Assembly (NCBI GenBank): GCA_964488865.1
Contig: CAZAWR010000012.1
Location: 74,968-138,967, forward strand
Reading direction: 5' to 3'
Source: MWCO01 sp964488865
Lineage (GTDB): Bacteria > Myxococcota_A > Polyangia > Polyangiales > Polyangiaceae
Length of the DNA stretch: 64,000 nt
Every line of letters starts with the position of its first letter. The stretch's first letter is position 1. This document shows, in pieces, positions 8,907-17,394 of this stretch. The position numbers and the translations under genes are program-made. A model generated the notes under the pieces. It made no database searches. It saw only the letters and a program-made list of their open reading frames with translations, and was not told the origin of the DNA.

Positions 8907-10022
8907 TCAGTATCCGCTTCGCCGGATTCCCTTGTAGGCGCTGCCCGCCGTTCGAAGGTTCCGCACGCAACCCGCCGAACATCCCTTGCACTCGTACGCC
9001 CACATCGAGCCCCAACCATCTCCTGACTCGTAAAGAAGGATGTGGCCTGCGCCGCCCGAGTTGTACACCAACGCGTCAGCTTTCTTCAGACTGCTGCGAG
9101 ACACCGTGGTCCACAGACTCGACGAGCCCACGAACGTTGACGTGGAGTACGGATGCCAGTCGTAGGTCAGATCGGTGTTGTTGCTTGGCACCTGCCAGAT
9201 CTTACCCACGTAGCCCGAACAATCGGCCCCGTAGCTGCCCGAGTGCGAACAGCTGGGGCAAGAACCAGAGCACGACCCCTTCGTCGATGAGGAAGGCCCA
9301 CCGGCAAGCCACCGCGCGTGCCCCCACCAGTAGGAGAAGCCGACACCTGCCTTCGCACGGTCGATCGCGGCGTCAGCTTTGGAGGAGGATCCCGAAGGAG
9401 TCGACGACCCCGAAGAGCTTGATGCTCGCAGGTATCCGCCGTGACTCCACCCCACGGTCCCGTTGTGGTCCACCTTGTAGAAGCTGTTCTCTGGGTCCTT
9501 CGCCACCGCCGCCACCAGCGACCCCGCTGCCATGACCTTGAGCACCGCATTGGACGTCGAGGGGCCCGACCGCAGGTTCAGGTCGGTGACCGTCTCCAAA
9601 ACCGTTCCCACCGCCACCGGACCACTCACCCCCGCGGACCCCGACGGCGTCGACACCACGGTCATGTATCCGCCGTGGGCCCACCCGTTCGTCCCGTTGT
9701 GCGTGACCTTGTAGAACCCGTTCGACGGCGATGGCTCCACCACGGTCACCACCGCGCCCGTCGCCAGGACCCGCAAGACCTTGTAGCCGGTGGAGGGACC
9801 CGACCGGAAGTTCAAGTTCGCTGTCGTCTTGAGGCTGCTGCCCGACGGCAGCGAGCCTGAAAGCCCTTCTTCGTTGGAGCTCACGCTCTCGTCGACGCCT
9901 GTGAGCGTGGAGGAGTCCGAAGGGGACGCCGGGCTGCACGCGCCGGATGCCACCAACAGCGTCATGCCAACCGTCGCCACCGTCGTCCAGAATGCCTTAC
10001 AGGCAGTGACTTTGTACCACAT
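8907..10022 (-). CDS. Two SH3b plus NlpC/P60-type (C40) peptidase lipoprotein, paralogue 2
   Basis: A 371-residue relative of the gene at 7645-8559, near-identical in the C40 domain but with two SH3b domains instead of one (SLKTTANLNFRSGPS and VLETVTDLNLRSGPS). Lipobox at Cys29 (ASGAC). The catalytic motif GADCSGYV, the HILLYE His motif, and the same Cys-rich insert are all kept. I chose ATG 10022 because GGAGGA lies 8-9 bases upstream; an earlier in-frame ATG at 10046 would put that site inside the gene. Predicted to be anchored in the envelope and to act on peptidoglycan stem peptides. The arrangement reads as tandem gene duplication followed by gain or loss of one SH3b unit. Confidence 0.8.
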   Translation of the reverse strand: MWYKVTACKAFWTTVATVGMTLLVASGACSPASPSDSSTLTGVDESVSSNEEGLSGSLPSGSSLKTTANLNFRSGPSTGYKVLRVLATGAVVTVVEPSPSNGFYKVTHNGTNGWAHGGYMTVVSTPSGSAGVSGPVAVGTVLETVTDLNLRSGPSTSNAVLKVMAAGSLVAAVAKDPENSFYKVDHNGTVGWSHGGYLRASSSSGSSTPSGSSSKADAAIDRAKAGVGFSYWWGHARWLAGGPSSSTKGSCSGSCPSCSHSGSYGADCSGYVGKIWQVPSNNTDLTYDWHPYSTSTFVGSSSLWTTVSRSSLKKADALVYNSGGAGHILLYESGDGWGSMWAYECKGCSAGCVRNLRTAGSAYKGIRRSGY

Positions 10023-10174
10023 TTGTTCTGTCCTCCGGTTGCTCATTGTGCGATGTCTTCTGCCAGTTGCATGCCACCGGTCCCTGTCGTTTCGAGGGCA
10101 GCCCTTGGTCGGTGTCTTGCTTCCTCCCCCGAACCGTGGTGGACCTATCCCCCAACCCAGCCCGCCCGAAGATC

Positions 10175-11272
10175 ATGCAAGCCAAGAAGACACGGCTCAT
10201 CGCTGCCGCCGCACTCATCACCCTTCTGTTCGCCGCCTGGTGGCTCCTGACCCAAGAGCGTCCAGCTCGGACCGACTCGCGTGCCCAACCGAATCCCCCC
10301 TCCGAGCCAACCCGCCCAACCCAACCCGAACCGCCTCCACCCGTCGCTTCGATCTCCCCTCCCTCCTCCGTGCGCCTCCCCACAGCGCACAAGACCCCGG
10401 GCGTTCTCGCGTCCGCGTCCTGGGGATCGGGAGCCAATCAGATCGGTCGCGACGTCCCGGAGGAAGCGAACCCAGAGGGCCCCATGAGCCTCGCCCTCGG
10501 ACCTGACGGGACCCTCGTGGTGCTCGACCAGGTCAATGGGCGCCTCGCACGCTACGACAAGAACGGCAAACGCCTGTTCGACACACGCATCGACGCGACG
10601 TACCCCCAGGACGTCGCGACAAGCACAGACGGCACCACGGCCGTGCTCGACCGGCTCAAGGACAAGAACATCACGCTCCTCGATCAGAACGGGAACGTCG
10701 TGGGCACCTTGCCCTTGGAGGGGGATGCCGTGGGCGAAACGGGCGGCATCACGGGGGTCTTCATGGACGGGGATGACGTCTACGTCGAGCGGGAGCACGG
10801 CCCTCTCGTGAAGGTCGGAAACAAGGATGGTTCTGCAGCGGAGGAGCAGGAGGAGCTACCCGGTCGCCCCTCACGCGACGGGACTCTGCTTCTGACGGCC
10901 GGCATCGTGGAAGCTTCGACCGGCCGCATCTTCGTCTCTGCCATCCAGCGGTCCACGCGAGATCACTTGTTTACGCGTGAGATCCGTCTCGACGATGCAG
11001 CGTTGTACCTCGTGCTTCTCGATTCCGACAAGCAAGGCACCATCTACGTCGCCGCGGTCATCGGAACCCCGGACCCGCCTCCCGGGGACGTGCGCGTCCA
11101 ACTTGTCTGTCTCGAGCCCTCCCAAGGTGTTCCGACCGGAGGTGCCTACATGCCGGCCAACACCCTTCCTGACGAAACGTTCCGCGACCTCGTCGTTCTC
11201 GATGAAGGGGGCGTTGTGTACGCCGAGCGAACCGAGGCGGGAATCACATATCGCGTTTACCACTGCTCGTGA
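10175..11272 (+). CDS. Membrane-anchored beta-propeller (NHL-like) protein
   Basis: A 365-residue protein with a single N-terminal membrane helix at about 7-27 (RLIAAAALITLLFAAWWLL), a Pro-rich linker at about 35-75, and a repetitive domain to the end. Repeats such as PMSLALGPDGTLVVLDQVNGR / YPQDVATSTDGTTAVLDRLKD resemble blades of NHL or SMP-30-type propellers: alternating DGT turns and VLD strands. No catalytic residues stand out. The orientation would place the propeller in the periplasm, where it may bind a protein or polysaccharide. Start is the ATG at 10175 (MQAKKTRL), directly before the membrane helix; RBS is weak. The gene is divergent from the C40 lipoprotein with a 152-base shared upstream region. 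The specific role is unknown. Confidence 0.65.
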   Translation: MQAKKTRLIAAAALITLLFAAWWLLTQERPARTDSRAQPNPPSEPTRPTQPEPPPPVASISPPSSVRLPTAHKTPGVLASASWGSGANQIGRDVPEEANPEGPMSLALGPDGTLVVLDQVNGRLARYDKNGKRLFDTRIDATYPQDVATSTDGTTAVLDRLKDKNITLLDQNGNVVGTLPLEGDAVGETGGITGVFMDGDDVYVEREHGPLVKVGNKDGSAAEEQEELPGRPSRDGTLLLTAGIVEASTGRIFVSAIQRSTRDHLFTREIRLDDAALYLVLLDSDKQGTIYVAAVIGTPDPPPGDVRVQLVCLEPSQGVPTGGAYMPANTLPDETFRDLVVLDEGGVVYAERTEAGITYRVYHCS

Positions 11273-11330
11273 GGAGTCCTGTGCTGCTCTTCACGCTGGG
11301 GTTCGTTCCGCGATCGTAGACGCGAAGGGG

Positions 11331-12743
11331 CTACTCGCTGGAGGAGTCCTTTGCAGCGTACTTCGCGCGGAGCAGGTGGAAGTACCGGCGCGCCACGCCG
11401 GCCGCGGCCGCCGCGCGGGTGACGTTCCCGTCATGAACGGCGAGCACGTGTTCGAGGTATCGCTGTTCGAATAACTGGATGACCTCTTGTCGGGCCTCCG
11501 CCAGGGGAAGGAGCTTGTGGATTACTTCGTCCACGGGGTCTGCGCCGAGCGCAGGCAGCTCGTCCGTGGGCCCTGCAGCCGCTGTGGTTCGCTCGAACCT
11601 GGCAAGATCCCCGAGCGCCTGGTACCTCATGACGACGTTCCGAAGCTCACGCACGTTGCCGGGCCATTCGTAGTCCTCCAGCCGTTGGAGCAGCTCCACA
11701 GGTATGGGGGAGGAAGCGGGACCTTCCGACCAGAAGTGCTTCGCAAGCAGGGAGATGTCGCCTTGCCGGCGCCGGAGCGGCGGCAACTCGATGCGGGCCA
11801 CCGCAAGCCGGTAGTACAGGTCATCCCGGAATCGACCCGCCTGTACCTCGCGATCCAGATCGCGCCTCGTCGCCGCCAGAACCCGAACGTCCACCTTGCG
11901 ACGGCGGGAGCCTCCCACACGCTGTACCTCCATGCCTTGAATGACACGAAGTAGCTTCGGCTGGAGATTGATGTGCAGATCGCCAATCTCGTCGAGCAAC
12001 AGCGTCCCTCCGTCGGCTTGCTCGAAGACCCCGGCCCGCGTATCCGTCGCACCCGTGAATGCCCCCTTCTCGTGCCCAAACAGGGCGGATTCCATCAGAT
12101 CCGGTGGCGTCGCCGTGCAGTCGAATACCACGTAAGGCCCGTTCGCCCGCGGCCCCTCCGCATGCAATGACTCGGCAAGCACTTCCTTGCCCGTCCCCGT
12201 CTCCCCCTCGATGATCACAGGCACGCTCGACGCCGCAAGCCGCTCGCACAGGGGATAGAGCTTGCGCATTTCGTCGCTCGCCCCCACCACGCTCCCGAAC
12301 TCGGTTCGTGCCGGTAGCAACGCCGTCTTGGGCATCGCGTCCTTGCGCACGTGAAATGTCGTGCCCCCCACAAGCACGACCTCTCCTCCGTCGAGCCACG
12401 CCTCAATCACCTCCACCCCGTTGACGAACGTGCCGTTGGTGGAGCCGAGATCCGCAAGACGCAGCCGTCTGCCCGTCTGCTCGAAGCCGCAATGCCGTCT
12501 CGACGCCAGTGGGTCGGATAGCCGAATGTCACACGCTGGGCTCGTGCCCACGAGCACCCGGGATGCCGCCAGCCCGTCCAGCTCGAACTGGCTCCCTTGG
12601 TCTGGACCGTTCGCCACGGACAGGTGAAAGGTAGCAGTCTCCACGCGACAAGCGTCGGCTCGCGGGCGGGTAACGGTCACGGTAGACGGCGGAGCCTTGC
12701 GCATCGAACGCACCGTATCACGGATTGCCAGCCCCAGTTCCAC
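11331..12743 (-). CDS. FHA-domain sigma-54-dependent transcriptional activator
   Basis: A 470-residue enhancer-binding protein. Residues about 40-130 form a forkhead-associated domain (RVLVGTSPACDIRLSD, SRRHC, DLGSTNGTFVNG) that binds phosphothreonine. The AAA+ domain follows with Walker A GETGTGKE, the sigma-54 contact loop GAFTGA, Walker B GGTLLLDEIGD and an arginine-finger region (FRDDLYYRL). The end has a Fis-like helix-turn-helix (NVTRAAAAAGVARRYFHLLRAK). FHA-linked activators of this kind are typical of myxobacteria and are switched by Ser/Thr kinases instead of histidine kinases. The divergent neighbour is a PP2C phosphatase, suggesting phosphorylation control. Start is GTG at 12743; ATG at 12704 is an alternative. 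Target genes are not visible. Confidence 0.9.
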   Translation of the reverse strand: MELGLAIRDTVRSMRKAPPSTVTVTRPRADACRVETATFHLSVANGPDQGSQFELDGLAASRVLVGTSPACDIRLSDPLASRRHCGFEQTGRRLRLADLGSTNGTFVNGVEVIEAWLDGGEVVLVGGTTFHVRKDAMPKTALLPARTEFGSVVGASDEMRKLYPLCERLAASSVPVIIEGETGTGKEVLAESLHAEGPRANGPYVVFDCTATPPDLMESALFGHEKGAFTGATDTRAGVFEQADGGTLLLDEIGDLHINLQPKLLRVIQGMEVQRVGGSRRRKVDVRVLAATRRDLDREVQAGRFRDDLYYRLAVARIELPPLRRRQGDISLLAKHFWSEGPASSPIPVELLQRLEDYEWPGNVRELRNVVMRYQALGDLARFERTTAAAGPTDELPALGADPVDEVIHKLLPLAEARQEVIQLFEQRYLEHVLAVHDGNVTRAAAAAGVARRYFHLLRAKYAAKDSSSE

Positions 12744-12906
12744 CAGCCTGCAGACTCCGATCGTCGATTTCGAGGAAACACGGGGCCTACCCTCCGGCCG
12801 CGTGGCTTGCTATGCTGGCAACCTCGTCGCCAGACGAACGGCAAGACCGGACCGCCGGATGACGTTCCACGAGGTGACCTGGCTCGCGGTTCTGCACGAA
12901 GCGCTC

Positions 12907-13875
12907 ATGACGGACAAACCTCGAAAGAATCCATCCGAGTCGGCAAGATTCCACGGCGCCGCCGCCACCGACGTCGGACGCAAGCGCAAGCACAACGAGG
13001 ACACCGTGCTCTGCAGGCCGGACTTGGGCCTTTTTGTGGTGGCCGACGGCATGGGCGGGCACTCGGCGGGGGACGTCGCCAGCGCCCTGGCGACAGACTC
13101 GATCGAGCGGTTCTTCGAAGCCACCGACGTCCTGTGGGATCCCGGCAATTCGCTCCCGGAGTACCCCGATCTGGAACCAGGCGCCGCGAGGTTGGTCCTC
13201 GCCATCCGCCAGGCCAATGACGAGGTCGTGCGGGCTGCCAGGGATAGCGCTGACCGCAAGGGCATGGGAACCACCGTCGTGGCCGTGCACTTGTCTGCCG
13301 ATGGCATGATCCACATCGCGCACGTGGGCGATAGCCGGTGCTACCGCGTCGGGGTCGGAGACATCGAGCAGGTCACACAAGACCACTCCTTCCTCAACGA
13401 CGTTCGATGGTCCCAACCGGGTATCGGCGACGACGTGATGGCAGGCATCCCCAAGAACATCATCACCCGCGCCCTGGGCACGAAGGAGTCCGTCGAGGCC
13501 GAGGTCCGCTCGGAGATGACGTTGCCCGGTGACGCGTACCTGCTCTGTTCCGACGGCCTCAGTGGGATGATTCCCGCCTCGGACATGCAGGACGTGCTGG
13601 AGTCGATCGAGGACCCTGACCAAGCGTGCGAAGAGCTGATCGTGCGGGCCAACCTCGCGGGCGGCAAGGACAATGTCTCCGTGGTGGTGGTTCGCATCGA
13701 CGAGCGCGAAGACACGCTCCCGAACGCAGACGTTCCGGTGATGGATCCCGCCAGTGCCCCGCTTCGCTTCGACCAGGCCCAGGACAAGTGGGTCTGCTCG
13801 CAGTGCGGACACGACCACATCGAAGGGACCTCCTTCTGCGTCGAATGCGGCCTGCCCTTCTTGCCCAGGGGTTGA
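12907..13875 (+). CDS. PP2C-family Ser/Thr protein phosphatase with C-terminal zinc ribbon
   Basis: A 322-residue metal-dependent phosphatase. Motifs in order: RKRKHNEDTV, VADGMGGHSAGD (metal-binding Asp-Gly), GMGTTVVAV, IAHVGDSRCYR, LLCSDGLSGM and GGKDNVSVVVV, which together make a complete PP2C active site. After the catalytic domain, a zinc ribbon WVCSQCGHDH...FCVECGLPF with two CxxC pairs ends the protein; this is an unusual addition. It should reverse Ser/Thr phosphorylation in the cytosol. The divergent FHA/sigma-54 activator is a possible target. ATG 12907 (MTDKPRKN) fits the family N-terminus; ATG 12859 would add 16 residues. Neither has a strong RBS. Confidence 0.87.
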   Translation: MTDKPRKNPSESARFHGAAATDVGRKRKHNEDTVLCRPDLGLFVVADGMGGHSAGDVASALATDSIERFFEATDVLWDPGNSLPEYPDLEPGAARLVLAIRQANDEVVRAARDSADRKGMGTTVVAVHLSADGMIHIAHVGDSRCYRVGVGDIEQVTQDHSFLNDVRWSQPGIGDDVMAGIPKNIITRALGTKESVEAEVRSEMTLPGDAYLLCSDGLSGMIPASDMQDVLESIEDPDQACEELIVRANLAGGKDNVSVVVVRIDEREDTLPNADVPVMDPASAPLRFDQAQDKWVCSQCGHDHIEGTSFCVECGLPFLPRG

Positions 13876-13881
13876 CGACCG

Positions 13882-14934
13882 TCACGCCAGGGATGTTCTG
13901 CGCGCCGACTCGATGACGCGCTCCGCCTCCTTGGCGGCGGCTCGAATCGACCGCGCGAGCGCGAGCTGTCCGCGGGCCCGCAGCAAGTTGTGATCCCCTC
14001 GGCTCCCGAATCGCGGGTTCCAACCGAAGTACGTTTCCTCCAGCGCGTCTCGCGCAAACCTCGCCGCGAGCTCGAGCGACACCCGCTCCACCCCAGGAAC
14101 CACGGCCATCCACTCCGCCTCGGTCGGCCCGTCCTCCCGCCGACACGCCGCGCCGTACCCAGCCATCGCCGCCTCGAACACCGTGACGTCAAACTCCGTC
14201 TCGACAGCATCTTCCGACGCCGGGTTGCACCACGACCGCATCGCGTCGCCCAGTTCCACGTCCAGCGTGTCCCGCGCCATCGTGTCCAGATCGATGAGAC
14301 AGTGCGCCTTGTCCCCGAGGAAACGCACGTTCGAGACCTTCAAGTCCCCGTGGATGACACGACGGGGAAGCCCCGTGGGACCGTCCCATGACCCCCACCG
14401 GGACAACACTTCGTCGGCAATGGGCGTAACCTCGTCATACAGACGATGGCCTCGACGCGCTTCCGTCGCACCCACGAGCCGAGTCATGTGCGCTTGCGTG
14501 TCGTGGGCTCCCGCCCGCACGCTTCGAAAATCCCACCTCAGATCGCGCACAGCCGCGTGAAATCGCGCCACCAAGGAGCCCGCTTCCCGGGCGTCCTGCG
14601 GCGCCCCGATCTTGTGGACGGTGCGATCGCCCTCGTGGGTCAAGCATCGCCACACAGCACCATCCTTCTCCGTGTGCCAAAGGGCCCCGTCGACGGTTCG
14701 GAGCAGGCGAGGCGTCGGCACCCCAACCGCTGCCAGTCTGCTCGTGACCGCCTCGATGTCCTCGTGCACCTCGGGGACGAAGATCGTCGTGTTCAGGCGC
14801 TGAAGCACCGCAATGGGAACGTCGTCTAGCTCCACCACGAACGTCTGGTTGATGAGCCCGTCGCGGTTGACTCGAGCCCTTGCCTCGCCAGGCCACGACC
14901 ACGCGCGCAAGGCGCGACTCGCATCGTCGGACAT
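13882..14934 (-). CDS. APH/choline-kinase-fold phosphotransferase (N-acetylhexosamine kinase-like)
   Basis: A 350-residue small-molecule kinase of the aminoglycoside-phosphotransferase fold. The N-lobe has GLINQTFVVELDDVPIAVLQRLN (the Lys position of this fold is replaced by Gln-Arg, as in NahK-like proteins). The catalytic loop is RRVIHGDLKVSNVRF with the Asp in HGD, and the metal-binding loop is HCLIDLDTM. The overall pattern matches N-acetylhexosamine 1-kinase-type and related uncharacterised phosphotransferases better than antibiotic-resistance enzymes. It probably phosphorylates a sugar or an amino-alcohol. It is convergent with the PP2C gene (6-base gap) and divergent from the TPR-metallopeptidase gene. 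Exact substrate unknown. Confidence 0.7.
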   Translation of the reverse strand: MSDDASRALRAWSWPGEARARVNRDGLINQTFVVELDDVPIAVLQRLNTTIFVPEVHEDIEAVTSRLAAVGVPTPRLLRTVDGALWHTEKDGAVWRCLTHEGDRTVHKIGAPQDAREAGSLVARFHAAVRDLRWDFRSVRAGAHDTQAHMTRLVGATEARRGHRLYDEVTPIADEVLSRWGSWDGPTGLPRRVIHGDLKVSNVRFLGDKAHCLIDLDTMARDTLDVELGDAMRSWCNPASEDAVETEFDVTVFEAAMAGYGAACRREDGPTEAEWMAVVPGVERVSLELAARFARDALEETYFGWNPRFGSRGDHNLLRARGQLALARSIRAAAKEAERVIESARRTSLA

Positions 14935-15130
14935 GAACGGTGCCTACCCCGTTCGGCCAAAGCGCGCCACTCCTCCGATGTCGAGGAGCGAGGCTTGGCC
15001 CAGGAACGCAGCCCGACATCAGGGTGGCCGTTCGCCCCGCGTCGCCCGGTGTCCCGTGGCGCTCTTGCACTCAATTTGCCTTGCCCTCGAGCGGGTCTCG
15101 GCCTACCTCTGCCGCCGGAAAGAGGTGACC

Positions 15131-16171
15131 ATGAGTTCTGACAAGCACGCCTGCGATCATGATGTCGTCGATCTGGTCGATGAGGCCTTCGGATTGCTGG
15201 AAGAAGGGGATGTGGACGGCGCGGAACGCGTCTGCCAGCACGCGCTCGAGCACGACCAGGGCAACGCGGAAGTACTGACCCTTGCGGGATGCATCGCCTG
15301 CGAGCGCGGCGCGTTCACAGAGGCCCTCGACCGATTCGAAGGCGCAATCCAGGCCGACCCGAACCACATCGTGGCCTTGATCGATACCGCCGAGGTTCAC
15401 CTCGAAATGCTGGGCGACCCCGAAAAATGTCTGGCTACCTGCGAGCGCGCACTGCCTATCACCGTCGATGACCCGGACTCGCGCCTCGAAGTGCTCGCAT
15501 ACAAGGCCCTCGCCCTGATGGAGCTTGACCGTGACGACGAAGCTCGCTCCGCCTTGCAGGCCACGAAGGGCTTGGAAGTGGGGGACCCGGACGCCCTCGA
15601 AAGGGTCGGCGGGATCGCTGTCGCTCTGGAAGCCTGGGACGTAGCGGAAGGCGCCTTGTCCGCTGCCTTGCGCATCGACCCGGACCACGCAGACGCGCAC
15701 TACGGCATGGGTTGGGTGCACCTCGAGCGCGGTGACATGGCCGAAATGCGAACCCACTGGCTGCGAACCTTGGAGCTCGACCAGGCCGTGCCTCGTCCGG
15801 ATTGGCACCTGACCACACAGGAGTTCGACGCCGTCGTCGAGAAGGCACTGCTGGAGCTCCCCGATCGCGCGCGTACCCTGCTACGCAACGTCCCCATCGT
15901 CGTCGAGGACGCTCCCGCTGCACCCGAGGTCGAGGACGGCCTCGACCCGCGCGTTCTCGGACTGTTCTGCGGCGCGCCGCTCGACGAGCAGAGTCACATG
16001 GACCCCGCCCCGGAGGAGCCCAATGTGATCAAGCTGTACCAGCGAAACCTCGAGGCGGCATGCCTGTCACGCGAAGAGCTCGTGTCCGAGATTCGCATGA
16101 CCTTGCTTCACGAGACCGCTCACTACTTCGGCCTCGAGGACGACGAGCTCGAGCAAATCGGGTTGGGCTGA
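15131..16171 (+). CDS. TPR protein fused to a MetX-type zincin metallopeptidase domain
   Basis: A 346-residue cytosolic protein. Residues about 15-215 contain tetratricopeptide repeats (DVDGAERVCQHALEHDQGNAEVL, AFTEALDRFEGAIQADPNH, AWDVAEGALSAALRIDPDHADAHYGMGWVHLERGD). The last 100 residues match the short zincin family (PF06262): a Glu/Asp-rich segment, GLFCGAPL, VIKLYQRNLE, and the zinc-binding MTLLHETAHYFGLEDDEL with HExxH. Family members are usually stand-alone proteins of about 120-150 residues, so the N-terminal TPR array is an addition that may recruit substrates. Start ATG 15131 has GAGGTG 4 bases upstream. Substrate unknown. Confidence 0.82.
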   Translation: MSSDKHACDHDVVDLVDEAFGLLEEGDVDGAERVCQHALEHDQGNAEVLTLAGCIACERGAFTEALDRFEGAIQADPNHIVALIDTAEVHLEMLGDPEKCLATCERALPITVDDPDSRLEVLAYKALALMELDRDDEARSALQATKGLEVGDPDALERVGGIAVALEAWDVAEGALSAALRIDPDHADAHYGMGWVHLERGDMAEMRTHWLRTLELDQAVPRPDWHLTTQEFDAVVEKALLELPDRARTLLRNVPIVVEDAPAAPEVEDGLDPRVLGLFCGAPLDEQSHMDPAPEEPNVIKLYQRNLEAACLSREELVSEIRMTLLHETAHYFGLEDDELEQIGLG

Positions 16172-16204
16172 CCTCCAGGCCGCCGCCGACCCATCCCAAG
16201 TCCA

Positions 16205-16224
16205 GCGAATGGTGTACCATTCGC
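16205..16224. promoter_or_regulatory. Perfect 20-bp palindrome at a translation start
   Basis: GCGAATGGT at 16205-16213 and ACCATTCGC at 16216-16224 are exact reverse complements with a 2-base centre. The element covers the ATG at 16209 and ends 2 bases before a GTG at 16227. It could be a dimer-binding operator or a hairpin that hides the ribosome-binding region. Confidence 0.45.
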
Positions 16225-17315
16225 CTGTGAACGCATGCCCTAACTGCCAAGGCAAAGTCTCCGACAAGGTTGCGGTGTGCCCCCTCTGCGGTGCGCCCCT
16301 GCTCAAGTCTGTCCCATGCAGGGCATGCGGCGAGCCCATCCCGCCCGGGGCAACGACGTGCTCAGCCTGTCATGCCCCCATCGGGGCCCCGACCTCCGTC
16401 CAGCTGCCAACCGTCGAGTTGCCTCCTCCCTCGCCCGTCCAGCCTGCCCCGCTGGCCGCCGACTCCGCCCCGAAGCCTCCGCGTGGCATTCCTCCCATCG
16501 TCAAGCAAGTGGCTCTCGTCCTCGCTGGCGCCACCGGCTTGGCCGTGCTGGTCTTCGTCGCCTACCTCGTCCTCGCCAAGTCCGATGCGCAATGCAAGCG
16601 GGAAGCTGCGTGCGAGCAGGCTGGCCTCTGCTCGGCCGCGTTTCAAACCTGCGTCGCCCTGACGTCCGCCGATTGCGCCAAGGCCCAGAATTGCCTCGAG
16701 TACGGTGAGTGCTCACCCAGGGACGGCAAGTGCGTCGTCGCGTCGGATACCGACTGTGTCGCCATCTGCAAGACTTCTGACCGATGCCTGGCGCGCGATG
16801 GCAGGTGCGTTTGCGACCCGTCTCGCGCGACGTCCTGCTTGGAAGTGGGGAAGTGCGGGATCGACGACAAGGGCTGGTGCTCGAGCTTCACGGCCGAGGG
16901 GTGCAAGCGGTCTACGGGATGTGCGCAAGAAGGTCTGTGTGGCTTGGCGCCGACGAAGGACAAGTGCGTGGCGGGGGGCGACGACGACTGCGCGGGCGCG
17001 GGGGCGTGCAAACGGGACGGGCGATGCTTCCACCGTGAGGGCGCTTGCGTTCGCATCGACTGTGCCGCTTCCGCGGATTGTGCCGTCAAGGGGCGCTGCT
17101 CCCTCCAGGGTGGGGGCTGCGTGGCAGCCAAGGACGCGGATTGCGACAAGTCCGAATGGTGCAAGAAGCTCGGTCGGTGCAAGGCCGCCAAGGGAGCTTG
17201 CTTGGCCACCGACGCAGGCTGCAAAGCCTCCGAGAAGTGCAAGACCGACAGCGAATGCTACGTCTCTGCGGATGGAGAGGCTTGCGTCACCAAGGAAGCC
17301 GTGACGTCCAGGTAG
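16209..17315 (+). CDS. Zinc-ribbon, single-TM protein with periplasmic Cys repeats
   Basis: A 368-residue protein with three parts. Residues about 9-58 carry two zinc ribbons (ACPNCQGKV...CPLCGAPL and CRACGEPI...CSACHAPI), expected to be cytosolic. A Pro-rich linker and one membrane helix at about 100-122 (VALVLAGATGLAVLVFVAYLVL) follow. The rest, to residue 360, is about eight imperfect units of 25-30 residues patterned C-x(4-7)-C-x3-G-x-C-x5-G-x-C, probably disulfide-bonded outside the cytoplasm. I know no named family for the repeat. Start may be ATG 16209 or GTG 16227; the latter places the first CxxC near residue 3. A perfect 20-bp palindrome covers this region. Confidence 0.7.
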   Translation: MVYHSPVNACPNCQGKVSDKVAVCPLCGAPLLKSVPCRACGEPIPPGATTCSACHAPIGAPTSVQLPTVELPPPSPVQPAPLAADSAPKPPRGIPPIVKQVALVLAGATGLAVLVFVAYLVLAKSDAQCKREAACEQAGLCSAAFQTCVALTSADCAKAQNCLEYGECSPRDGKCVVASDTDCVAICKTSDRCLARDGRCVCDPSRATSCLEVGKCGIDDKGWCSSFTAEGCKRSTGCAQEGLCGLAPTKDKCVAGGDDDCAGAGACKRDGRCFHREGACVRIDCAASADCAVKGRCSLQGGGCVAAKDADCDKSEWCKKLGRCKAAKGACLATDAGCKASEKCKTDSECYVSADGEACVTKEAVTSR

Positions 17316-17394
17316 CGCTTCTGCGTACTCGCGCGACTGCCCGGTTCGTGTATCTTCAGACGCTCGGAAGCACCCCTGGGGAAAGGGACGGCCG

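Noticed and set aside
15020..15130. Sigma-54 promoter before the TPR-zincin gene (TGGCGC...TTGC)
   Set aside because: The GG-to-GC spacing is 7, not the required 10.
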